Source: Mastigamoeba balamuthi | Lineage: Eukaryota > Evosea > Mastigamoebida > Mastigamoebidae | Direction of reading: 5' to 3' | NCBI GenBank assembly: GCA_902651635.1 | Contig: CACRSC010000010.1 | Location: 902,305-952,017, forward strand | DNA length: 49,713 nt | In this document: positions 11,701-21,519 of the stretch, one piece after another | How positions within the stretch are numbered: position 1 is the first letter of the stretch | Layout: the number at the start of each line of letters is the position of its first letter | The notes under the pieces: model-generated | Database searches by the model: none | What the model was told of the DNA's origin: nothing | Seen by the model: only the letters and a program-made list of their open reading frames with translations | Program-made: the position numbers and the translations under genes

Positions 11701-12150
11701 GCCAAATTTGTATGCCCTAAGGGAGGGAGGTCTCGCGGTGTCCCATACTGCTTCATCCTGGCTTGACAGGTCTGTTGTGAACTAGTTTTGGGGGCTCTCT
11801 GAAATCAGAGCAGTATATTTCTGTGTATCTAGGCGCAGGGAGAGCGACGTCATTCACCGGGGGCGGGAGTCAATTGAACGGGGAATCCTGACGTAGGTCC
11901 AGTAGGCTTTTCCGCTGACGTCCTTGCTCTCGCAGATTTATCCGTAACAGGTCTTATCCTGTGAGATTCCAATTTCTCGATACGTGGTCTGAGTATTTGT
12001 CATCCAGAGTGGCGTTGGCAGTTTGCGACGAGGGATCTTGCGAACCTTCCTCAACCTGTTGTTGAGTTCTCACATGGGGACGTGGTCTCGGAGGGCTATT
12101 CATCTCTGCCTTCCCGCGGTCCCTGTGCGTATTTGCCTGCTCTCGGTTGA

Positions 12151-12484
12151 TCATCTCCAGTCCCATGATATATCAACATGGTCCACCATGCACTTGTTTC
12201 TCGCAGTCACTCGCACAGCCATTTTGGGGTAAGTGCTGAAGCTGCCTCAGGACAGAGGAGTGCCTCCCGAGGCCAGTGATCACCCAGTAAATGAACTGGT
12301 CTTCTGTAACGTCTGTCATCATGTGTACTCCATTGCACTTCTTCAGTAGAGCTGCAGAGTCATTTCTTCTCCCTTTGTCAGTCTTGTGCTTACTCTGCAC
12401 AACGTACAGTGCAGCCCGAATTCTTCCAAGATCGTTGATGAGCCCCTCGACAGAGGTGCAGGCAACGAATGGGACGGGCTGACG
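12151..12484 (-). pseudogene. Unknown family, copy C: truncated and frameshifted exon 3
   Basis: Only the last exon of the copy A/B family is present, from GRQPVPFVACTSVEGLIND through YWVITGLGRHSSVLRQLQ. Near 12228 the frame shifts by one base relative to A. The expected end (AVRVT...DISWDW) continues in another frame to the same stop position, 12151-12153. Exons 1 and 2 are absent: the homology stops near 12484, only about 60 nt before the end of the MFS gene. It is closer to copy A than to copy B in the blocks I compared (for example GLIND versus GFIND in A and RLIQD in B). Confidence 0.75.
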
Positions 12485-12543
12485 TCCCAAGGTTCGGATA
12501 AAAACACGGCTAAACGTTGAGTTGTGTTTACTGATCTACAAAT

Positions 12544-14369
12544 TCAGTGCGAAGTCGGCTCGACCTCGGTAACTGCCACGGTCACCGAGGCGTCAGTCGG
12601 TGCAGTTCCTGCCTCAATGCTCTGCTTCTTCTTGCCGCACGACCTGAACTTGTGGCTGAGCACCTGGCACGCCAGCAGCGCGGCCGCCGAGGCTGCACAC
12701 ATGGCAGCGAAGCTGTTGCGGTAGCCCTCCTCCACGGGTATCTTGATCGACACGGTGCGCACCACCGCGTCGCTGCTGTCGCTCGTGGGGTACTCGGTGG
12801 CACCGATGGGCCTCGAGAACGTGGCGGCGCCCCTGTAGAGGATGAGGTTGACGACGACGGGCCCCACGGCGCCCCCGAAGATGCGGAGCAGCATGTTGGT
12901 CCCCGAGGCGCTGCCGAACTGGGCGGGTGTCGTGTGCTCCGAGATGATGTTCATGATCGACACCATCACGCATCCCATCGCAGCTCCGCACACTGCCAGG
13001 GAGAGGGCGCTCTGTCAGCCGAGGGAGGGCCACTGGGGAGGTGATGGTACCAATGTTGATGAAGATGGCCTGCAGTTGGGTGCTGTCGAAGGCGATGTAA
13101 AGGCCAAAGGCCAGCGTCAGCAGCACGAAGCCCGTGGTGACCACAGAGTAGAACCCCACGCGCTTTCCCAGGACAGCGGCGACGGGGGCGATAGGGAGCT
13201 GCGCGAGGCCGAATGGCAGCAGCAGGAGGCCGACGGTCAGGGGGTCGGTGATGCCAAACTTGAACTGGTAGAGGAAGGGCAGCGTCTGGAAGGTGCTGAA
13301 GAGCGCGAAGCCCACGAGGAAGGCCACCGAGCCGATCGTCAGCATGTCGCGCGTGAACAGCAGCCTGACGTCCACCATGGGGTCCTTGACACGGAGCTCG
13401 ACGAGCACGAAGACGGCCAGCACGGCGACGCCGCCGATGACGAGGCCCAGGACAGCGCCGTCGGTCCACCCGCGCGTGTCGCTGAGCGTGAGGCCCATCA
13501 GGAACGCTGTCACGCCGACGCCCAGCGGCACGGCGCCGATCCAGTCGATGCGGCGCGACTTGTCTGTCTTGACGTCGGGCATCGTGAAGTACATGGCGAT
13601 GAGGACGACAACGATGAAGGGCACGTAGACGAAGAAGACGTACTCCCAGCGCGTGTGCCGCAGCAGCTTGATGATGCCCGCGCCACCCACGAGGCCGAAC
13701 GAGACACCGACCGAGAACATGCTCGAGACGATGCCCAGCGAGACGGGAACCCACTTGGGGGGGAAAGTCCTCTTGATGGCAGTGAAGCAGAGCACGAAGA
13801 TGCCCATGCCGACGCCCTGGACGGCCCGGAAGCCGATCAGCATGAAGATGCTGTTGCTGAGCGCGCAGCCGATCTCGCCGACGAGGTAGATGGCCAGCGA
13901 GGCCATTGTGACCCACTTGACGCCGAAGATGTCGCCCAGGGAGCCCGCGATGGGCGTCCAGACGGACCCGACGACGTTGTAGGCGGCCAGCGTCCACGGC
14001 ACCCAGCTCTGGTGCTCAGGGTACTGCTCCGTGATCCTCGGCAGCGCAGGAGTCACCGTCGTCTCTGTTGCCATCACACTGGGTGCGAGCGCGGGGCGTG
14101 AGAAGGGAATGACGAGAGGCGGATGAACGAGCGGTGAGCGTTCGAGAGGCTGCGCACCTCAGCGTGAGCAGGAGCATCTCGAACAGGAGCAGCTTGTTCC
14201 TGACGGACAGCTTCTGGTCGTCGGTGGTGGAGCCCACGGGAGTCACGGGGGCGGGGGCAGAGGGGGAGGGCTGCTGCTTCTGCTGCTGCGCTGCCGCACT
14301 GTCGGTGGCCCCGATGTCGGGCGTGAACTCGTCCATCGGGACGACGCCGTTGTTGTTCCCGCTGGTCAT
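12544..14369 (-). CDS. DHA2-type major facilitator transporter (EmrB/QacA-like, 3 exons)
   Basis: This is a predicted proton-coupled multidrug or solute exporter of the 14-helix DHA2 class of MFS proteins in a cell membrane. Exons are 14158-14369, 13051-14078 and 12544-12992, spliced with donors GTGCGC and GTACCA. The N-terminal exon is hydrophilic, with a Q/P/S-rich stretch, and ends in a helix LRNKLLLFEMLLLTL-like segment. Exon 2 has a typical first helix with the TPALPRI motif (motif D1-like), the loop 2-3 signature GSLGDIFGVKWV, and FRAVQGVGMGIFV. It continues through many membrane segments. Exon 3 contains GSASGTNMLLRIFGGAVGPV, matching the family's antiporter-like segment before the last helix, and a basic tail. 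The length of about 560 residues suits a 14-TM protein. The substrate is unknown. Relatives are common in bacteria and fungi, so ancient transfer is possible but not shown. Confidence 0.8.
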
Positions 14370-15346
14370 TGTGCCTGTACTGGAGGTGTGTTGCTCTGTG
14401 TCTGTCTCTATAGACTGGGTGCAGATTTAAGAACAGGGGATTGGGGCTACACGTCATCAGTGGGCCCCCAAGCGCGGAGTTGCATATTTCTCTTTTTCCG
14501 TGGACCCCTGGAAATACGAAAATCTGGTGGGTGAGTAGGCCACCCTGCGCCCCTGCAACAGCCCTGTATCTAGCACCGGATGCCCGTTCTGTGTGCCCTC
14601 TCTGGAGCGCGTCGTGCGGTCTTCCTCATTGGGAAGCGCCGAGAGATCTCTTGACTACCGTCCCGAAGTGCACTCTGACACGCCGGCCCTCAAGTGGAGC
14701 CCTGTTGGGGCGCTGGCGCCCCCAATGAAGCCAGGGGCACGTGGCCTTTTCCCCCGGCGCGTAGCCGACGGAACTCTGCAGTCCGCTGGGACTCGCCCAC
14801 AGCGCAGCGACGGCCGCCGAGCGCAGAGCTCGCACCAGCCAAAACAATTGCCGCAATTGAGTAAACGTGCACCCGATCTGTATTCATACGACGATGGCTC
14901 TCTGTGGGGCTCGTCCGGTGCGTTTGAGGCGTGTGCGTGCGTGTACTGGCGGATGTGGGTGTGGGTGTGGCCGAGAGGGGGCGGGGTGGCTCAGAAGAGC
15001 AGCAGGAGGGGGATGCTCCAGAGGGGCGTCTGCTGCGCGGTGCTGCCCGTGTGCTGCGTGGCCGCTGTCCCCCGCGGCCCCGGGGCGGCACGCAGCAGCG
15101 CGTCCCACCGTGCAGGCGGCTGCTGCTCCACGGCGGCGCTGGGCTCCGTCTGGCCCGCAGTGGCCTCGCCGATCGTCACGTTGCTGGCCGCGTTCATGGG
15201 CTCCTTGAATGCGTGGCTGTCTGTGAATTGTGAGTGGGCGACCCCTCGTTTGGGGCCCACCAGTGACGTGTCCTCGGGCCCCAAACCACTGTTGCGTTTT
15301 TGTATGACCCTCTGGGCAGCCGCAACTGCACGCAGCGCCTGGGATG

Positions 15347-15381
<35 letters not shown>

Positions 15382-15394
15382 AGTGCACGTCCCC
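14370..15394. other. Divergent/tail spacer between MFS and CSA genes, with CTG repeat
   Basis: About 1 kb without a convincing gene. The half near 14369 should hold the MFS promoter. The part near 15394 is the 3' flank of the CSA gene and includes about 10 CTG units at 15349-15380 (CAG on the CSA strand), starting a few bases after the CSA stop codon. The open frames here overlap on both strands and are biased by the repeats. Confidence 0.5.
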
Positions 15395-16969
15395 CTAGTC
15401 GCTCCACGAGTCCTTGTCCTCGTCGTCCCCCTTGCGGCCTCCCTCGTCCTCCTCGGTCGGGGCCCACACCAGCACAGACGGGTCCACGCCCGCACTGAAC
15501 AGCTCCTGCGCCCGCAGGTGTCAGTGACCGCGAGGAGGGGCCCCGGCCCCCCGTGTGCCCTCGCCTGCCAGCAGTCGGAGAACGCCAGGTACTTGACGGG
15601 CCCGAAGTGGCCCTGCAGCGTGTCCAGGACCTCCCCCCTGCGCCGCGCGAGGGGGGTCAGCAGGCCCGTGGCGTGGCGTGTGTGCGCACGTGGAGCTGTC
15701 GTAGGCGGTGACGAGCTTGCCCGAGGGCATGTAGAGCACGCTGCCGTCGGACGAGAGCTCCGGGCGGACCGTGACGAGCTCGCGGGCCGCGGAGCCCGCG
15801 AAGTGGACGACCGTGTTGAGCCGCCGGTGCACGTCCCACCGCGCCACGCCGTCGGCGCCGCAGCTGTACAGCAGCGCGCCGTCGGGCGAGAAGCAGAGCC
15901 CGTTGACGGCGCCCCTGTGCGACAGCGCCCTCCGCGACTCCCGCACGTCCGCGCTGGTCCTCAGGCGGTCCAGCACGAACAGGCACCCCGCCCGCCTGGC
16001 GCGCAGGGGCGTCAGGAGAGGGGCGGGTGGGCAGCGGCCAGCAGGCGGGGCGGGGGCAGGGGCACCGGACGTCCCAGAAGCGCACGGTGCCGTCGGCGCC
16101 GGCAGAGGCGAGCGTGTGCTCGCCCGAGGGGCACCACTGCACGCACTTGACGTCGGCCGTGTGCCCCGCGATCACGTGCGTCGTGTTGCCGCTCCGCAGG
16201 TCGCACAGGTTGACCTGGTTCTGCGACATGGCCGCTGGCGCCCCCAGCAAGGCGGCGGTGGTCCCCCCACGCAAGGGTCAGCGCCCGCTCTCCTCCCTCC
16301 GAGCCCCACGCCCTCGCTCCCTCCCTCTCCAGCGCAAGCGGGCAAGCGGGCGCACCGGCGATCAGCATGTGTGTGGTAGGCAGCGTGGGCATCTGCGCGT
16401 TGTTGAGGGCTCCGCCGCTGGGGAACTGGTACTTGGCGACCTCCTGAGAGGAGCAGCACAGGCGGGGGTGGTGTGGGTCAGCGAGCGGGGTGCGCTGCGG
16501 GGCTGCGGCGGTTGCGGGGGAGGGGGGCACTTTGGCTTCGTTGGCGTCCCACACGGACAGCGCGCCGCCGTAGGTGGCGGTCATGAAGGCGCCGCTGTCG
16601 CTGGCGAACCACTGCGCGCTGGAGACGCCCGCCCTGCGGCCGGCGCGCACCTCGAGCACCGGCAGCACCGGGCCCTCGCCCTCGCCCAGCACGTCGTAGA
16701 CGGCCACCTCGCCCGACATGCCGCCCACGATCGCGCTGCGCGGGAGGTGCGGGGGAGAGACGCGTTGGACGCGGTCGGATGCGGTGGGAGACGCGGTGGC
16801 ACAAGTGCGACTCGGAGCGGTCGAGGTCGAGCCACGAGATCGGCGACGCGTGCGGCCAGTCGAGGCTGCGGCGCGACAGGTCGATCGAGTAGGTGCGGCG
16901 CGACACCTCGGTGTTGCGCAGGATGAGGGGCGGGGCGCCCAGCTCGCGCCCGCGCAGAACATTGTACAT
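15395..16969 (-). CDS. ERCC8: CSA/ERCC8-like WD40 protein of transcription-coupled repair (7 exons)
   Basis: CSA is the WD40 substrate receptor of a CUL4-DDB1 ubiquitin ligase that handles stalled RNA polymerase II in transcription-coupled nucleotide excision repair. The start ATG is at 16967-16969 (MYNVLRGRELGAP). Exons follow through about 16810, 16738-16530, 16439-16360, about 16233-16060, 15995-15690, about 15640-15570 and 15503-15395. WD blocks are clear: AIVGGMSGEVAVYDV, GALSVWDANEA, NQVNLCDLRSG followed by HVIAGHTADVKCVQWCPSGE, DGTVRFWDVR, then HRGAVNGLCFSPDGALLYSCG. The last two exons give LQGHFGPVKYLAFSDCWQ and ELFSAGVDPSVLVWAP, with an acidic tail ending WSD, the same pattern as the end of animal CSA. 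The final intron uses a GC donor (GCAG|GCGAGG) in an otherwise perfect frame. The first donor is GTCGCA. A CAG repeat follows the stop. Confidence 0.85.
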
Positions 16970-17199
16970 GGGGAGGGGAGCGCGCAAACAACAGATAATC
17001 CGCGCAATCTGGATTCCAATCAAATATCTTTCTCGGAATTCATCAGACGTGACACGTGTCACGTGATCTAGCGATTGTCGTTGTGCACCGGAGAAGGCAA
17101 TTGGATGATGTAAGCGGGGGGAGAAAAACCCCGGGGGGTGGGGTATCGCGGGGATCCATACCCCCGGAATATCTCCAGAGATTTTCCGTGGTGTGCGAA

Positions 17200-18602
17200 A
17201 TGAGTGCCGTCTCGCGGGCCGAGGCCGACAACACGGCGCTGCCGAGCGCGGGCGCGCTGCTGGACGCCGCTGCCGGCGAGCCGCCGCAGGAGGAGCGCGG
17301 CAGCACCGTGGTGCAGGGCTGCTCGCGGACGGGCGAGCACGACATCGTCCTGCGCTCGTTCTCGGCGCTCCCCTCGTCGCAGGGCGCCCTCGTCCTCATG
17401 TCCGCCCATCCCGGGCCCCCCGCAATCAATCGACTCAAATTCGGAATTGAATTCCCCTTCCACTTTCCGTGCAGCTTTCCTGGAATTTTCTCATGTTCCA
17501 CTCCCCCCCCTGCCCGCCCGAGGCGGTCTCGCGGGGCTTCGTGGTCGCGGGGTTCCTGTGGCGCGTGCGGCTGTACCCGGGGGGCGACAACATCGCGCCG
17601 GTGGGCACGCTGTGCGCGTTCCTCGAGTACGTGGGCGCTGCGGGCGAGACGCCCGAGCGGCCGGGGCCCAACGAGGTGCTCTGCGCCTTCACGATGACGC
17701 TGCTGAGCGCCTCGGGCGACGTCGTCGCGCGCAAGAGCACCGGCGTCGAGAAGTCCTTCACGCGCGCGCTCAACGTCGGCTTCGAGGTCGTCGCGCGCGC
17801 CTCTGTGCTGGCGGCCTGCGCGCGCGAGGACGCGGCGACGCTGCGCCTGAGCCTCCGCGTCGTCCTGCCGCCCGACCACCGCCCCTACGTCCTCCACGCG
17901 CGCTCGGCCGTCCGCGCCGCCCTGGCCCGCGACCTCGGCGAGCTGCTGCGCACGGGCGCCGCCGCGGACGTCGCGTTCCTCGTCGGCGAGGCCCGCAGGC
18001 GGTACGCGGCGCACAGGGCGGTGCTGGCCGCGCGCTCGCCGGTGTTCCGGGCGGCGCTCGTGGGCTCGGGGCTCGCGGAGACGCGCACGGGCGAGGTCGT
18101 CGTCGAGGGCGTCGACGAGGGCGCGTTCGGCGTCTTCCTCGAGATGCTCTACACGGGCGCCAGCGCAGAGGACGCGCCCGGGGCCGCCGTCGACCTCTAC
18201 ATGCACCTCATGGTCCTCGCGGACCGCTACGACGTGCGCTGGCTGCTCGAGCTCTGCGAGGACCGCGTCACGGCGCGCCTGGGCCCCGCCAACGTCGCCG
18301 ACGCGCTCGTGCTGGCCCAGCGCTGCAACGCCGCGGGGCTCCGCGAGAACTGCATGCTCTGGATCGCCCGCGAGCCCGCCGTCATGCTGCGCCAGGGCTT
18401 TGCCGAGAAGGTCGGCGCCGCCGTCTGCGGCGACCTGCTCAGGAGGTTCGCTGCTGCCGGGGCCCCCATGTGCGTCGCCGCTGCCGCTGCAGTCGCCGTC
18501 GCGGGCGCGGGCGACGGGGCGGTCGCCGGGGCCGCTGCGGAGGCGCCGCCGGCCAAGCGGGCCAAGAAGCAGCAGCAGCAGCAGCAGCAGCAGGCGGTGT
18601 AG
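17200..18602 (+). CDS. MATH-BTB (SPOP/BPM-like) adaptor protein
   Basis: This is a probable substrate adaptor for a cullin-3 ubiquitin ligase: a MATH domain would bind substrates and BTB would bind CUL3. The start ATG at 17200 is followed by a 65-70 residue exon with the start of MATH (EHDIVLRSFSAL). An intron somewhere within 17390-17520 is needed to reach the second frame. Its exact borders are uncertain; one choice is donor GTCCTC with the acceptor before GCGGTCTCG. The second exon continues MATH with GFLWRVRLYPGGDN. BTB follows from about LLRTGAAADVAFLVGEARR through YAAHRAVLAARSPVFRAALV and FLEMLYTG. A BACK-like helical end contains ALVLAQRCNAAGLREN. The C-terminus is basic and Q-rich (PPAKRAKK then eight Q, AV), and PPAKRAKK could be a nuclear localisation signal. 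About 440 residues. Confidence 0.8.
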
Positions 18603-19266
18603 GGGGCGCCCGTATGCGGGGGTGGGGTGTACACTAGCTGGGGTTCGTTTCATCCGATTTCATTCAGGCCAATTCGCGAACTGTGGGAGTTGCTGCTTCT
18701 GCTGCTGCCTCTCTGCTCTGGGCAGGTAACGTGGGCCGTGCCTGCCTGCCCGCCTTGCCACTACAGCGCACGCCATGACGCCAAGCCAGGAGCAGTGCAC
18801 CACTTTGTCCGGGCAAGAGCACAAAGAGAGGCACCGCAACAACTGCTACATCAAACAAGAGAAGACGCTCGGGGAGCCCCCAGCAGCCCCGGCTGGAGAC
18901 GAGGGCGGGTGAGTCACCACCGCCGTTGTTCAGGAGATCGTCTGGTGGTGAAGAAGAAGCTGTTGGGAAAGGATCCTCTCGTCAATTTCTGAACCTTTCC
19001 CACCGAAATGCACTGCGAGGGCTCCGATGACCGGTGGGCAGAAGAGCATGGCTGGGGGCTCTGGCGGGCCCCCGGGACCGGGGCTCCGGGAGCGAGCTGT
19101 CAGGAGAGCCAGCGAGCGTGGGAGAGTTCTCGATTAATAATCCTTCTCTTCGTCTCGGTCTTGGGGGCCGGAGTATCGGGGGATTTTCGCCGGATTTTCG
19201 GGGAAATCAGGGTTCAGTTGCGTCAGAATTTTTAGATAATTCATTCGTGCATTTTCAACACGAGCA
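18603..19266. other. Spacer between MATH-BTB and LKB1 genes; only a tiny ORF
   Basis: This 664-nt spacer contains the 3' flank of the BTB gene and the presumed LKB1 promoter. A 45-codon frame at 18775-18912 (MTPSQEQCTTLSG start) is preceded by an intron-like segment (GTAACG...CTACAG, 18725-18766) and ends at a GTGAGT that overlaps its stop codon. It could be part of a small spliced gene, but the following possible intron is only about 25 nt, so I leave it as undecided. Just before the LKB1 start are AT-richer repeats of GGATTTTCG type. Confidence 0.3.
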
Positions 19267-21084
19267 ATGGATGGTCCCGCGCGCACCTGTGGCGGAGCAA
19301 TATCGCCCGCAGTCCCCGATTCCCGCGCGTCCCCCAAGCGCCTGCGCTTCGTGAGCAAGCTGCGCGGCGCGGCCGACGACGAGCGCCGCCCGCTGTCGGC
19401 GCTGCTGCCGTTTGGCGCGCGGCGCACGTCGCCCACGCCGCAGGACGGCGCCGACGGCGGCGAGGCCATCCCCAAGCGCCTGCGGCACTACCTCGTCGGC
19501 GGCGTCCTCGGCGAAGGTAGGCCACAACAGATATTTTACTGGAATCGATTTGCGTATCGGCAGCGCGATGTGCGGGGGATTCGCCGGAGAAACGCCTGCG
19601 TTGACGCACGAGGGTCTCTTTGGTGGGGGCCGCGCTGTCACTTCGGAAAATTCCCTCCCACGGGGGGTGGTGGCCGGCTGGGCTGTGGGCTGACAGCCGG
19701 GCGGTCCTGCAGGGTCGATGTGCAAGGTGCTGGCGGGGTACGACACGGCCGAGGACAGGCGCGTGGCCATCAAGGTCTTCAGTGTACGTTGCTTGCCGCT
19801 TTAGTATTTCTCGGCTACGGCATTTCCCCTTTTCCGCTTTTTTCCTTCTACCCTCACCCCCCTCGCGCGGCGCTCTCTTTTGCGACTTATCCACATCCGG
19901 ACTTTCTGTGCCCTTCGCGCTCTCTCTCTCTTCCCATTATTGGGACTTGCCTCTCCTCTTTCGCCGCCGCTGTCGCTTCCCGCGCCTATTCGCCTAGCCC
20001 CCCCCCNNNNNNNNNNNNNNNNNNNNNNNNNNNNNNNNNNNNNNNNNNNNNNNNNNNNNNNNNNNNNNNNNNNNNNNNNCCACAGCTACATCGTCTTCGA
20101 CTGCCTCGGAGGCGGCACGCTCAAGTCTCTGGCGGAGAGCGTGCCCGACCGGAAACTCCCGCTACCTCAAGTCAGATTGTTTGTATCGCATAAATCTCTT
20201 TTCCTTCACGATATTTACAATTGATTTCCCCCCTCCCTTTTGCCCACTCCCGGTAGTTTGTTCGCCCAACTACTGGATGGACTGGCGTGGCTGCACTCGT
20301 GCGGGGTGTTCCACCGCGACGTGAAGCCGGATAACCTGATGATCTCGTGCGAGGGCGACCTGCTCATCACCGACCTGGGCTGCTCCCTCGTCGTGCCGCT
20401 GCCCACCTCGGGCGACGTCGAGGCCGAGGGCCCAGGCGCCCCCGCCTTCAGGCCGCCCGAGGTGGCCAGGACGGGCCGCTCGTGCTCTGCGGAGAAGATC
20501 GACGTGTGGGCCGCCGGTGTCACGCTGTGCGCCTCCTGGATTCCCGGATTTCTCGCAGATATTTCGGGGGCAGTATCCTGACGCCGCAATATCTGGATTT
20601 GCGCGCCGCCGTCAGATACATGCTCACCGTGGGCAAGTACCCGTTCGGGGGAGACTCGAACGTGAACGTGTTCCAGCTGCTCAAGGACATCTCGGAGGCG
20701 CGGTTCGAGGTGCCGCGCAGCCTGCCGGCCGAGCTGCAGGACCTGCTGAAGCGCATGCTGGACCCCGTGCCCGCCCGCCGCGCGACCATCACCGAGGCGC
20801 GCGCGCACCCGTGGCTGACGGGCGCCGAGAACGAGAACAAGGAGCAGTTTGCGCGCGTGGCGCCGCAGGACACGATCTTCACGCCCGAGAACCTGGCCAA
20901 GTACCTCCCGGAATCGGACGGTAACGGCCCCAACAGGAGGTCGTGCGACGACGGGGACTCAAGTGTGCTGACCCCGGCAGAGGAGGAGGCGGGGGGGAAG
21001 CCCGAGGTGTTCGAGTTTGGATGCAGCAAGAGAGGTCGCATTATGCCGTACCTGTACAGCCACTCGTGCTGCGTTGTGCTTTGA
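19267..21084 (+). CDS. STK11: LKB1/STK11-like serine/threonine kinase with CaaX box (5+ exons, gap inside)
   Basis: LKB1 is the upstream kinase of AMPK-family kinases and acts in energy and polarity control. Exons are 19267-19516, 19713-19783, a partly missing exon ending 20178, 20257-20526 and 20616-21084. The glycine loop is split over an intron (VGGVLGEG, then SMCKV). VAIK lysine is in RRVAIKVFS. The catalytic loop is [10 protein letters not shown]. The metal-binding motif is DLG rather than DFG, as in LKB1, followed by [11 protein letters not shown] (LKB1 GSPAFQPPEIA) and [12 protein letters not shown] joined by splicing to [14 protein letters not shown]. The C-terminal tail ends CVVL, a CaaX box with Leu favouring geranylgeranylation. 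Animal LKB1 is also prenylated at its end. The N-terminal extension of about 75 residues is R/A-rich. The run of N at 20007-20079 hides the 5' part of the third exon, including probably the C-helix region. Confidence 0.87.
20007..20079. other. Assembly gap (73 N) inside the LKB1 gene
   Basis: A run of 73 N follows a stretch of nine C and a pyrimidine-rich intron. The residues between the VAIK segment and the hinge ([12 protein letters not shown]) are missing. About 50 residues of LKB1-family sequence should lie here, more than 73 nt can encode, so the true gap is longer than its printed length or an additional exon was collapsed. Confidence 0.95.
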
Positions 21085-21298
21085 GGCGCACAGGGCGCCT
21101 CAACAAAGTTTGATAGACACTACATAGTAACACAATAGAACTGTTTGGCGGGGAGTAAGACGACACAGCTGAAGTGGACTGGACCCTCTTGCATCTCGCA
21201 TCTTGCGGCGTGCTGTGGGCGAGCTTGCCTGCCCTGAGAGACACCGTGTGTCGTTTGGATGCTGTGTGGGGACATACTGTTGTAAGGGGGAAAAAAAC

Positions 21299-21369
21299 TG
21301 CCTGCCCCTGGAGTCGAACCAGGGTCAACTGAGCCACAATCAGTTATTCTGCCGCTAAACTAGGCAGGC
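21299..21369 (-). tRNA. tRNA-His (GTG)
   Basis: The reverse strand folds as a cloverleaf. The acceptor stem is GCCTGCC with GGCAGGC. The anticodon stem is ACTGA/TCAGT around the loop TTGTGGC, giving anticodon GTG. The T arm is CCTGG-TTCGACT-CCAGG. There is no intron. The extra G at position -1 typical of mature tRNA-His is not encoded (the base before is A), as usual in eukaryotes. A run of seven T directly downstream on the reverse strand fits RNA polymerase III termination. It lies between the LKB1 and Rab11 genes. Confidence 0.95.
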
Positions 21370-21519
21370 TTGTACAGAAGAGATCATCCACTTTAAGGGT
21401 GGTGAAGAACACAGGCCTCGGAGGGGTACGAGAATCAGCAGCAGATTCCAGGCTGTGGGATATTTGGGGTAATACCGGCTGGTGGTGCAAGCGTCGTGTT
21501 GCTCTGTCCGTGCCGCCCG

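Noticed and set aside
12842-14101. Plus-strand 419-codon frame opposite the MFS transporter
   Set aside because: Composition is H/E/D/R-rich mirror sequence. The minus strand encodes clear membrane helices.
14593-15498. Plus-strand 301-codon frame over the CSA 3' region
   Set aside because: It is antisense to CSA exons and a CTG repeat, with Leu and Ser runs only.
18775-18992. Possible small two-exon gene between BTB and LKB1
   Set aside because: The required intron would be about 25 nt and the joined frame has no similarity I know. It is noted only in the spacer entry.
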